NCBI RefSeq assembly: GCF_029867415.1
Contig: NW_026706248.1
Location: 1-64,000, forward strand
Source: Vicia villosa
Lineage: Eukaryota > Streptophyta > Magnoliopsida > Fabales > Fabaceae
Reading direction: 5' to 3'
Length of the DNA stretch: 64,000 nucleotides
The notes beneath the pieces were generated by a model that ran no database searches, was not told the DNA's origin, and saw only the letters and a program-made list of their open reading frames with translations. A program made the translations under genes and the position numbers. Position 1 is the stretch's first letter. Each line of letters begins with the position of its first letter. Shown here one piece after another: positions 37,161 to 47,265 of the stretch.

Positions 37161-37552
37161 TCTCAAACTTTCGCTCTATTGATTTAGACTACTATCCTAA
37201 CTCGTAATGTACGCTTTCGCCATCCCATTAGATTTTAGAAAAGCTTTTTGGAAACAACGTAATTAATAAAATGCTTGTTTTATGAAGTCGTTACCTATTT
37301 AAATCTCTTAATCTCAAACTTTCGCTCTGTTGACTCGGAACATGCTAATATCCCTAACGTACGCTTTCGCCATCCCGCTCGGGTGTAAAAACATTTTTTG
37401 AAAATAAATAAGTTCTAATTAGTTTTAATACGCTTTCGCCATCCTTAAAACTAATGTCCTATGTCTACTATCCAGTTAAAGATCTCAAACTTTCGCTCTA
37501 TTGATTTTAACCTTTGACCGTCTTAAACCCTCAAACTTTCGCTCTATTGGTT
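37161..37552 (-). repeat. alternating short repeats in the Athila LTR
   Basis: Two related motifs alternate: ctcaaactttcgctctattg (37161, 37312, 37483, 37530) and tacgctttcgccatcc (37209, 37359, 37429). Both share CTTTCGC (GCGAAAG on the element's sense strand). The same array is in the other LTR at about 49518-49910. Confidence 0.9.
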
Positions 37553-38087
37553 CTAAGACTTACTAATTAAATTAGACATACAAACCAAAAACAAGTGATA
37601 ATTAATAAAACATAATTAATCCAATTTATTTCGGATCCCACAGTTAACTTACTTTACATACCGATATCTTAGTAAATCAGCCAGACATATTAATACGGTT
37701 AAGCATGCATAAATTAATTTGGCTTATAATAAAAGGCATGTTAATTGGAATATAATATATCATGCAATAATAATATAAATAAGGCGGTAAATAATAAACC
37801 TGAATAAAATAAATTTGCAATTGAATCTTCAAGTACCGAACTTCCACCACAGGTTGGCTGGATCGTTCTTCGGAATTAAACTGACAGAAATTAAAAACAA
37901 GGAAAATAAAACGATAAATCTAACGTAAGGCTAGATTTATAAAAGGTTCACAACAATTTCCGGTGTAGAAATTGTTATGAGAAAATAAGACTGTTTAAAT
38001 GAAAGCAGGAAGAAAAATAAGCGCGGAACAATTTCGGCAGCACTTCGTTAGTAGGAAATCGGACGTTTTGAACTGAAGTAGCAGCCT

Positions 38088-38294
38088 CTATTTATAGGCG
38101 AGGGACTGCAGTTGGAATGCGTGAAAGTAGGAGCTTCTCAGACTGGGCTTGGAGACGTGCGTCTCCACTTCTTCAGGGAGGGCCTTTGAATGACTTGAGA
38201 CGTGCGACTCAAGTGGAGAAAATGTAGGAAGAGCTGGAGACGGGCGTCTCCACTTTGGTGACGTGGCATAGAGACGTTGGAGACGTGCGTCTCC
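38088..38294 (-). promoter_or_regulatory. Athila 3' LTR promoter region: TATA and four palindromes
   Basis: In the element's sense direction, four copies of a GAGACG-nG-CGTCTC palindrome (38279-38294, 38236-38251, 38194-38213 with one arm mutated, 38151-38166) precede the TATA box CTATAAATAG (38088-38097) by about 55-200 bp. The spacing suggests upstream promoter elements bound by a dimeric factor. This is inference from position and repetition. Confidence 0.6.
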
Positions 38295-38599
38295 ACGTGC
38301 TGGAATGGTTTGGGCCACGCGCAATTGGCTTCTTCGTGGGTTGGTCTGTCTCTTTGGGCATTTGGGCCTTATTTGCACCTCTTTTTCACTTCAGCACCCC
38401 TTTTTCATCTTTTAGGCATAAATATTGGTCATTTTAGCTCCATTTCTTTTCCTTTTCACAAATAGTCTCAATAATAGAGTAAAACCTGAAACAAAGCAAA
38501 TACTCGCATAATATCATAATAAATCAATATAATAAATGGAAAATGCTATAAATATCTACGAATTTCAAGCTAAATATACGATATAAAATCGTGTTATCA

Positions 38600-38615
38600 A
38601 ATTCCCCCAAACTTG
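38600..38615 (-). promoter_or_regulatory. Athila polypurine tract
   Basis: On the minus strand AAGTTTGGGGGAATT lies directly before the TGATAACACG start of the 3' LTR. Confidence 0.85.
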
Positions 38616-39653
38616 AACCTTTGCTTGTCCTCAAGCAAAATAATAAGATAAAGATAGGAGGACAGCGAAATGAAATACGCTTCCACCACGTCGTTCGGTC
38701 ATACTCAGCTACAGAGTGTTCTTGTTTGAAAATAATGTTGCAGATCCTAGCAATAAACTTATAGTAGCGACACTAGACAACTCCCAGCGTGCATACCAAT
38801 CCGAATCATGCCATTATAGCTTGACCTTGACTCGTCATCATGTTTTACCCTTTTCATTCGCGCGCAATCACATTAAGCCCATTATCTTGACACGCACATA
38901 GTAGAGTAGTCGATTAGTGACTATGATCCTTCTTATGGAGTTCTGGCATATTTATGTGGTTTACTCCTTAGCGCTCACTTGTAGATTGTGGGGAATCGGA
39001 CAACAGTCCTTCCTACCCAGTTCAGTACCAGATATCTTCTGAACCAATCAACAATGAGTTTTTAAATCCTTTGTATTTGAGATTTGTGACCGTTAGGTTA
39101 AATGATCTTGTGAGGATCACCTTACTTAGTAGGCACATTTCTTATTAGCGGTTAAGCACATAATTATTATTATAAGGATCATACACTTATATTCATCGAC
39201 TCTCTGCATAGTTGGTATCTAAGACGGTGCCGACTGCTAGAATAAACTACTAAGGGTTACTTCAAAAATTAAAGTCGGTGGTTTCGGTATAAAGGGTATT
39301 CAAATCGGTTACGCAAACTTGGGGGTTTTAGAGTGTTGGGACAATAAGGGTATTGTCTTGAATCTTTATTGTGATTTCTATGCGTTGAGTATTTGAGTAG
39401 CTTCGTATTTCACGAACGTGTGGGGTTATGCGTTTATCGTTTTGGAGCAAAAATTTTGTTATGGCTCAAGAAAATGGAAGAAATTATAATAGTCACGGGA
39501 TTATACATATAAGACTTGAAATTCCATAAATATTTTTTATTGAATTAGAAAAAACATTACAAGGAAGGGAAATAAACTGAAAGGAAATAAAAATAAAGCA
39601 AGTAATACGACTCCCCAAGACTTAAATGATGCAGTGTCCTCAATGCATGTGAA
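38616..39653 (-). other. Athila 3' untranslated region
   Basis: About 1 kb between the end of the last ORF and the polypurine tract. No open frame, repeat array or RNA gene was recognised. Confidence 0.7.
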
Positions 39654-41015
39654 CTACTCCTCAGTGTTGCGGTTGCGGGAACTGCTTGCGCCTCTTGTAC
39701 GAACACGGCGACGTCTATCAGTAGGAGAGCCACTTACACGAATGTTAAGATCATGCAATTGTGTAGCAATTTCGGTGTATTGACCTTCGTTCCTAATAGC
39801 GTAGTCACGGTGCTCTTGTTGCATCTCTCGAATAAGCCTTAGTGTTTCGTTTTGATTTGTCTGCATAGCTTGAAAAAGTTGATCTTGGCGTTGAATAGCA
39901 GCATACATGGCATCAAGAGTAATAGGCGGAGGGTTGTTTTGAGGAGGTTGGTTGACATCAGCTTGTTCTTGGTTGAGTTCTTCTTCCATTGCATCCACAG
40001 GTTCATTAGGATGTTCAGGTTGGTTTTCTTGAGGATTATCATTAATAAGCCTCCAACGCTGAACATAACGGATGTTGATTTGCTTTGGGCATGGCAGGAT
40101 GACATAAGGGATTAGAACTTTGTTGACGACCAAAGTGTAGCGGCCATCATGGCGGGGTGAAACCAAGTGAGAGTCACGGCAGTAAGTGAGATCGAGTGAT
40201 TGAGCAGGCATCATGAGATGAGAGATGGAGATGAGGTCATCACCAAGACCTAAGGCACAGGCCAAGGAAGTAATAATTCCGCCAAACAGAAAGGGGTTTG
40301 TAGCGGGGGCGTTGATGCAGCCTTGGATGTGTTGGAGCATAAAAGGTGCGGCATTGAAACGGATATTGTTTAGCACACAGTATAAGAAAAATAATTCATT
40401 TTGGTTTACCTTGTGGTTGTTGGATCTTGAAAAAATAGTGTGCCCCAAAACACGTTGAAAATAACGTATAGCGGGGTTTTGAATATGCGAAGAATGTAGA
40501 GTTCTCCAACCGGTAGGAATTTCGCCAGTGAGATTAAACCAAAATTCGAAAGCGAGTTCCTCCCAAGATCGGCCATTGAGTTCTTGAAAGATTGTGCGGA
40601 GAGCATTTGGTGCATTATTAAAATGCAAGTACGTAGCCACTGCTTCTTGATCCAGAGTAAATTCACGGTTAAACATCCGAAATTGGATGCTACCGGTTAA
40701 AAATGGTTGATCAGAAGGAGTGTCGTAATTGAAAGAGCTCAAAAACTCTAAGACGAGCGGCTCATAAGTTGGTACGGGTTTGGTACAGAGATGGTGTAGG
40801 CTAGATTTTGTGAGCAAACGGGTGACACCATCTATGAGACCCAGAGTTTCTAGACATTCGATGTTCACAAATTTTGTGGGAACAACCGAACGTTCATAGA
40901 ATGCGAGGTATTTAGTTCTTTGAGCATCGTTGTTATCCTCTCGAAAGATAATATTTGCAAGGTTAGGAGGTGGCCTCTCTGGACGCACACTACGGATGAT
41001 TGAACGTGGAGGCAT
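39654..41015 (-). CDS. Athila downstream ORF B (ATHILA ORF-1-like protein)
   Basis: An uninterrupted 453-aa frame in the position where other Athila-clade elements carry an env-like or extra ORF. The N-terminal 320 residues resemble the ATHILA ORF-1 family (function unknown) and align with ORF A at several landmarks: LEFLSSFNY, FRMFNREF, IQNPAIRYFQRVLGH, NELFFLYC and GGIITSLACALGL. A Q/N/P-rich acidic linker (about 325-365) leads to a predicted coiled coil (about 370-425) and a basic tail (DRRRRVRTRG), a possible nuclear signal. There is no signal peptide and no clear membrane anchor, so an envelope role is not supported. The ATG at 41015 follows a CT-rich leader and a TATA box at 41104-41110, suggesting its own transcript. 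Confidence 0.88.
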   Translation of the reverse strand: MPPRSIIRSVRPERPPPNLANIIFREDNNDAQRTKYLAFYERSVVPTKFVNIECLETLGLIDGVTRLLTKSSLHHLCTKPVPTYEPLVLEFLSSFNYDTPSDQPFLTGSIQFRMFNREFTLDQEAVATYLHFNNAPNALRTIFQELNGRSWEELAFEFWFNLTGEIPTGWRTLHSSHIQNPAIRYFQRVLGHTIFSRSNNHKVNQNELFFLYCVLNNIRFNAAPFMLQHIQGCINAPATNPFLFGGIITSLACALGLGDDLISISHLMMPAQSLDLTYCRDSHLVSPRHDGRYTLVVNKVLIPYVILPCPKQINIRYVQRWRLINDNPQENQPEHPNEPVDAMEEELNQEQADVNQPPQNNPPPITLDAMYAAIQRQDQLFQAMQTNQNETLRLIREMQQEHRDYAIRNEGQYTEIATQLHDLNIRVSGSPTDRRRRVRTRGASSSRNRNTEE

Positions 41016-41103
41016 GATGTGTTTGGAAAGAAAAATAGTATGGAGAGTAGAAGAGTAGAAAATGGTTTGGAGGTTGTGAAGAAGAAGAGTGGTGGTGGTG
41101 TGG

Positions 41104-41493
41104 TTTTATAGTGAGGTTTGAAAATGGTGTGGTTAATGTAGAATTAAAATGGAGTTATGGTGGTGTTTGAAGTTTGAATGGAATGGAGGAATGGGAAATG
41201 ATGTAGAGTTAAAGAGGTGAATGATGGAGGATGAATGAGGTTTATGGTGTTTAAATGGAAGAAATAATGGGGAGAATGAAGAATATTGAATGATGAATTT
41301 TGAAATTCAAATTCAAAATTCAAAAAGGGGAGAAAATGCTTCTGCATGGTCAAACTGCAGAATTGCAGCCTGCTGCCCTTGGGAGACGCGCGTCTCAGGC
41401 AGTCAGTCTGCTGGGGGACAGGGTATGGAGACGGGCGTCTCGTGTCCTTTGCATGCAGAGTTTGGTCCCACAGAGGTGGAGACGTGCGTCTCC
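41104..41493 (-). promoter_or_regulatory. putative internal promoter of ORF B
   Basis: On the minus strand, three palindromes of the LTR type (41478-41493 GGAGACGCACGTCTCC; 41428-41441; 41383-41396, a perfect GAGACGCGCGTCTC) are followed by a TATA box (CTATAAAACC, core at 41104-41110) and, after about 60-90 nt of CT-rich sequence, by the ORF B ATG at 41015. The motif order repeats that of the LTR promoter although the intervening sequence is unrelated. Distance from palindromes to TATA (about 275-385 bp) is longer than in the LTR. Confidence 0.5.
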
Positions 41494-41828
41494 TAGCCTA
41501 GGGACATGCCCATTTGGCATGTGGTGCTGTAGTCATGTGTTGACAGATACAAAATTATGAGGATAGCACAGATGTGACATGTGATGTTACTATAAACAGC
41601 AAAATACCGGACTGAGTGAGTTATATGCATTCATAAATATATAGCAATCAGACAGCAGAATAATATAACACAGTAGCAGTAATGAATAAAATAATGCATT
41701 TCGAATTAAAACTGGTACTCAATGTTGATATAGAAACAGAATGTAAAAATGCAGAAAATTAAATTCTAAACTAGAAATTGGAAATTGCTAAAACTAGAAA
41801 TAAAATCTAATAATCTAAATGGTAACAT

Positions 41829-43247
41829 CTAGCCACGTCTATTGTTGTGCACATTAGAATAAATGTGTTTGAAAACTTCGTCGAACTGAGCATTGACGGT
41901 GTCGATGAAATCGAAGAAGTGCATTTGCAGAGTGTGTAACTCGTTGCGCACATGTTGTACATCGTGTTGCAGTGCAATGATGGCTTGCTCATGTGTGTTC
42001 TGATTAGGAGTTCTTTGGTTCACTGATTCGGTGGATGCAGCAGGTTGTTGTGGTTCAAGCTCGACATCAGTCATATCTTCAGTATAATCTTCAGTAGGAG
42101 TTTCATGCTCATACTCAGGAATGGGTTCATCTTCAGGAAGAGGCTCATATTCAGGCACATGATCATCCTCAGGCATAGGTTCATATTCAGGTTCAAGGTA
42201 ATCTAAGGGTATATTTCCTTGTTCATAGTATCCAGGAGGAGTGTCAGGTTCAGATTCCGATTCGTGCATTTCTTCATCAAAATGTTCATAAGCTTGTGGG
42301 GTTTCAGGTGAGGCTTCTCTCTCAGGAATCTGACCATAGTAAAGCCAGTTAGCAGGGTTGTGCACACTCGTCCTTGGACTCGGTAAGGTGAACTGATCCA
42401 ATACTTTATTATCAATGAGTAAATCAAACTGATCAGGTCCAAGGTTACCAATGATACCTCGATTAAAGCAAAAGTGAATGTCCATAGAATTGTGGGAACC
42501 AAAAGGTGTTAATCTAAGTAGAGGTATTCTCAGTCCTATAGCATTAGCAATCATACAGACAAATCCGCCGATCAGAATAGGTGAAACTTCGTCTTGCGTG
42601 ATGCGCTCGAAGTTTGTTAGCATGAATGCGATGGCGTTGACCGGACGATTCTGAGAGGTGCAGAACATGATGAATAACTCTTCTCTAGTAACTTCAGTAA
42701 TATTATCGGGTTTACCGAAAATGTAGTGAGCGATGATCTTATGCAAGTATCTGAAAGCAGGGTTATGGATGTTCTCAGATTGAAACTCATTCTCTTCAGG
42801 GTTATTGTTTCCAGTGATCTTGCCCCAAAATCTTTCCAACTCCCAGTATGCAAGACTGTCTTCAGCTATTGTGGTGTATGCATCTGATCCATTAGGTAGT
42901 TCTAACATTTCAGCAAAATCTCGGATGCAAAACTGATATTCTAAACCAAAGAGTCGAAAGAGGATAACTCCTTTCCTCAACCCTTGTCCACAGTTAGGAA
43001 GATAAGTCAAGGAGCTCAAGAATTCCAGAGTGAGCTTTCGGTAAGTACTAAACTTGCGGAACAGGTGAGAACCGGTCCAACCGATTTGGTTCAGCAAGTG
43101 CATGACGCTTTCTTCGATACCAAATCTTTCCATAGTCGGCTGGTGAGGATAGCGAGTCAAATCCATTTGCCTCTCAGCCAGCTTAGCATATCTCGCTTCT
43201 TGTCCTCTACCACGGAACACAACTTCCATATTGTCGACTTCTTGCAT
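41829..43247 (-). CDS. Athila downstream ORF A (ATHILA ORF-1-like protein)
   Basis: An uninterrupted 472-aa frame, first of the two ORFs after pol. Residues about 1-310 resemble the ATHILA ORF-1 family and share an ordered set of landmarks with ORF B: LEFLSSLTY, FRLFGLEY, IHNPAFRYLHKIIAH, EELFIMFC and GGFVCMIANAIGL. A strongly acidic stretch follows, with tandem PEYEP/PEDEP-type repeats (about 330-395), then a Q/N-rich linker and a predicted coiled coil (about 420-465). Function unknown; no signal peptide or clear transmembrane helix. It starts about 370 nt after the pol end. No TATA or palindrome is evident before it, but a possible splice acceptor (AACTTCTAG) lies about 30 nt upstream of the ATG, so it could be expressed from a spliced element transcript. 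Confidence 0.88.
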   Translation of the reverse strand: MQEVDNMEVVFRGRGQEARYAKLAERQMDLTRYPHQPTMERFGIEESVMHLLNQIGWTGSHLFRKFSTYRKLTLEFLSSLTYLPNCGQGLRKGVILFRLFGLEYQFCIRDFAEMLELPNGSDAYTTIAEDSLAYWELERFWGKITGNNNPEENEFQSENIHNPAFRYLHKIIAHYIFGKPDNITEVTREELFIMFCTSQNRPVNAIAFMLTNFERITQDEVSPILIGGFVCMIANAIGLRIPLLRLTPFGSHNSMDIHFCFNRGIIGNLGPDQFDLLIDNKVLDQFTLPSPRTSVHNPANWLYYGQIPEREASPETPQAYEHFDEEMHESESEPDTPPGYYEQGNIPLDYLEPEYEPMPEDDHVPEYEPLPEDEPIPEYEHETPTEDYTEDMTDVELEPQQPAASTESVNQRTPNQNTHEQAIIALQHDVQHVRNELHTLQMHFFDFIDTVNAQFDEVFKHIYSNVHNNRRG

Positions 43248-43619
43248 CTTGATGAGTTAGTAATTAAGGAAAACCTAGAAGTTGAAAATATTAAGATTAA
43301 GTTAGAACTAGGCTAATGTTGTTTTAAAAAGGAAAAATAAAGAGAAGAATAAAATAAAAATGTAACAAGTTATAATAATAAATATAATTATAAAACGGAA
43401 AGATTTTCACGATTTAAAGATAGCGGTTATAATTATAGTAATTATTATAAAATGTAGAAAAAATATAAAAATAATTAAAATTAAAATAATTCAAAAATAG
43501 AATAGAATATTAAAATAAAAATAAAATTAAAAAATAAAAATAATTAAAAGTAAATGTGGGTTGTCTCCCACCAAGCGCTTTGTTTTATGTCGTAAGCTCG
43601 ACGATTTTAAAATAGAAAA
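43248..43619 (-). other. AT-rich spacer between Athila pol and ORF A
   Basis: Very AT-rich non-coding spacer. It begins (sense) after the pol TAG and contains a GC-richer block (gtctcccaccaagcgctttg) near 43569 and a possible 3' splice site near 43279. No ORF. Confidence 0.6.
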
Positions 43620-46600
43620 CTATTTTTTCGAAAGAGCGGGCAGCTCGTCAAGTTTAAAAATTTGGATGTTTTCATCGTGTTCGAGATGATGGTAATACTT
43701 AAGACGTTGCCCATTTACGACAAATGGTTTGACGGTTTCTCCTTTGATTTCTATCGCTCCGCTCGGAAATATGTTAGTGATTTCGAAAGGACCAGACCAT
43801 CTAGATCGTAACTTTCCAGGAAATAATTTTAATCTAGAATTAAATAGAAGTACTTTATCGCCTATGCTAAAATTTTTCCTAGATATATGCTTGTCATGCC
43901 ATTTTTTCGTTCTCTCTTTATAGATTTTGGCATTTTCATAAGCATCTTGTCTAAGTTCGTCTAATTCGTTTATGTCTAGAAGTCGTTTCTCACCAGCGGC
44001 AGTGTAGTTTAAATTTAAATTTTTAATGGCCCAATAGGCTTTATGTTCTAACTCTACCGGAAGGTGGCATGATTTTCCATAAACAAGTTTGAATGGGGTG
44101 GTTCCAATTGGAGTTTTGAAATCTGTTCTATAAGCCCATAAAGCTTCATTTAACTTGGTTGACCATCTTTTCTAGATATAGCAACAGTTTTCTCCAATAT
44201 TTGTTTTATTTTGCGGTTAGATGCTTCTACTTGTCCGCTTGTTTGTGGATGGTATGGTGTAGCTATTCGATGATTTACTCCATATTTTTGAAGGAGTTTC
44301 TCATGTATCCTTGAAATGAAATGAGACCCACCATCGCTAATTACCAGTCTTGGCACACCGAACCTAGGAAAGATGACGTTTTTGAAGAGTTTGATAACTA
44401 CTCGTGTATCGTTTGTAGGAGAGGCAATAGCTTCTATCCATTTCGAAACGTAATCGACAGCTACGAGTATATATTGATTTCCGAATGATGATGGAAACGG
44501 ACCCATAAAGTCTATTCCCCAAACGTTAAATATTTCTACTTCTAGAATGCCCTTTTGAGGCATTTCGTCACGTCTCGAAATATTTTCGGTTCGTTGGCAT
44601 CTATCACAGTTTAATACAGCAAAATAAACGTCTTTCCACAGGTTGGGCCAGAAGAGCCCAGATTGAAGGATTTTGGCGCAGGTTCTAGATGTGCTATGGT
44701 GTCCTCCACACGGTGCAAAATGACAATGTGTTATTATGCTTCCTATTTCTTCCTCGGGTACACAACGTCTAAAGATTCCATCGGGGCCTCTTTTGAAAAG
44801 GAGCGGGTCGTCCCAATAGTAATGTTTTAGGTCATGAAAAAATTTCTTCTTCTGTTGGTAACTTAGATCAGGAGGAAGTACACCAGCAGCTAGGTAGTTT
44901 ACGAAGTCTGCATACCAAGGTGTGTCAGAGCGGGCTAAAGCTACTTCTGCGAAGTTATTGGTTTCAGTGATCGGATGGTATGGTTCTAATTTGTTAGCTT
45001 CTAACTGAGCGATGAGTCTTTCATAAGGGAAATCATCGTCAATTGGTACTTGTTCGGGTTTCAGATTTTCCAGTCGAGAGAGATGATCTGCTACGACATT
45101 TTTAGTTCCCTATTTATCTTTAATTTCCAAGTCGAACTCTTGTAATAACAAGATCCATCTCAACAGTCTCGGTTTGGCGTCCTTCTTGGTTAGGAGGTAC
45201 CTAATAGCGGCGTGGTCAGTGTATATGATTATTTTAGCTCCTACCAGGTAAGAACGAAACTTATCTAACGCGAATACGACAGCTAATAATTCCTTTTCTG
45301 TCGTGGCGTAATTCATTTGAGCTTCGTCTAGGGTTCTACTCGCATAGTATATGACATGTAGTTTCTTATCTTTTCTTTGCCCTAGAACGGTTCCTACAGC
45401 ATAATCGCTTGCGTTGCATATTATTTCGAAAGGCTCGTTCCAGTCGGGAGCTTGCATAATAGGCGCAGAGATTAATGATTGTTTAAGCGTATGGAATGCT
45501 TCAGTGCATTTGTCGGTAAAAATGAATTCGGCGTCTTTCATCAGTAATTCAGTTAAGGGTTTGGTTATTTTAGAGAAATCTTTAATGAAACGTCGGTAAA
45601 AACCAGCGTGTCCTAGAAAACTCCTTATTTCTCTAACTGTTTTGGGAGGTTGAAGGTTTTCGATAATTTCGATTTTAGCTTTATCCACTTCGATCCCTCT
45701 ATCGGATACTATGTGTCCAAGTACGATTCCTTGTCGAACCATGAAATGGCATTTTTCCCAATTAAGGACTAGGTTAACGTTTACGCATCGTTTAAGTACT
45801 AGTTCAAGGTTCTTTAAACATGTTTCAAAACTTCCTCCACAGACAGAGAAGTCGTCCATAAAGACCTCCATTATTCCATCCAGGAAGTCGGCAAATATTG
45901 CCATCATGCATCTCTGGAAGGTTGCGGGTGTATTGCAAAGTCCAAAGGGCATTCGTCTATAAGCGAATGTACCATAAGGACAGGTAAACATGGTCTTTTC
46001 TTGGTCGTCAGGGTGGATAGGAATTTGGAAAAATCCGGAGTATCCATCCAGATAACAGAAATGTGAGTGTTTGGCTAGGCGTTCGAGCATTTGGTCTATG
46101 AATGGTAAAGGGAAATGATCTTTTCGGGTGGCTTTATTTAGCTTCCTATAGTCAATGCACATTCTCCATCCAGTTTGGGTACGTTGTGCTACAGATTTGC
46201 CTTTTGCGTTAGTGATTACAGTAACTCCTCCTTTCTTTGGTACGACATGAACAGGACTAACCCACTTACTATCGGATATTGGATATATGATTCCGGCTTC
46301 TAGCAGTTTTTGGATTTCCTTTTTAACCACATCGCTCATAATTGGATTTATTCGCCTTTGATGTTCCCTAGAGGTTTTACAATCTTTTTCGAGCATGATG
46401 CGGTGCATACAGAGGGAAGGACTTATTCCTTTCAGATCTGATATGTTATATCCTAAAGCGGTTGGGTATTTTCTTAGGACGGTGAGTAATTTTTCAGTCT
46501 CGGTCTGTCCTAAATTGGCGTTAACTATAACTAGTCGGTTTTGTTCTTCGTCTAGGAATTCGTACCTAAGGTCGGTAGGTAGTGTTTTAAGTTCTATAGC

Positions 46601-47227
46601 AGGTTTCTTAGGCCCAGGTATAGGATCAGGAGTTAATGCTAAACATTCACTCAGGTGGTTATCTTGATATTCCCCACGCCAGTTGTCATCTTCAAATATT
46701 GGCGGTATAGGAATTCTTAGGATCTCGGTTTCCTTATGTGGTTCGGATTTTATTTCATTAACACACTCATCGATTATGTCGGCAGAGCAGCATGTGTCAA
46801 TTATAGAAGGTGCTTTTAGGAATTGGGAAAGAATAAATTCTATTTTCTCTTCTCCTACTTCGAAGGTAAGCTTTCCTCGCTTGACGTCTATAATTGCACC
46901 AGCGGTTGCTAGGAATGGTCTTCCTAATATGATCGGGATGTTAGAGTCTTCTTGGATATCCATTATGATGAAGTCAGTTGGGATGTAGAATTGGCCTACA
47001 CGAACAGGGATATTTTCTAACATACCTACAGGGTATTTAACTGAACGGTCAGCTAGTTGAAGAGACATTCTCGTTGCCTTAAGCTCACCCAGATTTAGCT
47101 TCTTACAGGTTGAAAGAGGCATCAAACTAACACTGGCTTCTAAGTTGCACAAGGCTTTCTCTATAATAGTCTTTCCTATTACGCAGGGTATAGAAAAGCT
47201 ACCAGGATCTTTCAGTTTGGGAGGCAT
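43620..47227 (-). pseudogene. Athila Pol: protease, RT, RNase H, integrase, with breaks
   Basis: From 47227 a 705-codon frame covers protease, RT and RNase H. The protease active-site segment reads ALCNLEAS (N28, E30), so the catalytic Asp and the following Gly of the D-x-G motif are replaced. RT keeps FMDD (D458, D459). RNase H reads CNASD (N605), so its first catalytic Asp is also replaced. An in-frame TAG at 45110-45112 interrupts the polyprotein. The same frame then stays open through the integrase zinc finger and catalytic core ([22 protein letters not shown]) to 44150. A one-base frameshift near 44170 moves the integrase C-terminal part to another frame, which runs to a TAG at 43620-43622 (…DELPALSKK). 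The protease start continues from the gag frame across a homopolymer frameshift near 47300. The enzymes are therefore almost certainly inactive in this copy. Confidence 0.93.
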
Positions 47228-47265
47228 GTTATTTTGGATGATAGCGCTACATTCAGCGGTAAGTG

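Larger units (their letters stand above)
36855..38599 (-). repeat. Athila 3' LTR
   Basis: Minus-strand LTR starting TGATAACACG at 38599 and ending GTCGCGATCA at 36855. A TATA box (CTATAAATAG, minus) is at 38088-38097, with palindromes GAGACGnGCGTCTC just upstream (38151-38294) and alternating GCGAAAG-containing repeats downstream (37161-37552). Confidence 0.95.

Noticed and set aside
39654..43247. Envelope glycoprotein assignment for the two Athila ORFs
   Set aside because: Position after pol invites it, but neither protein shows a signal peptide, a cleavage site or a convincing transmembrane anchor.
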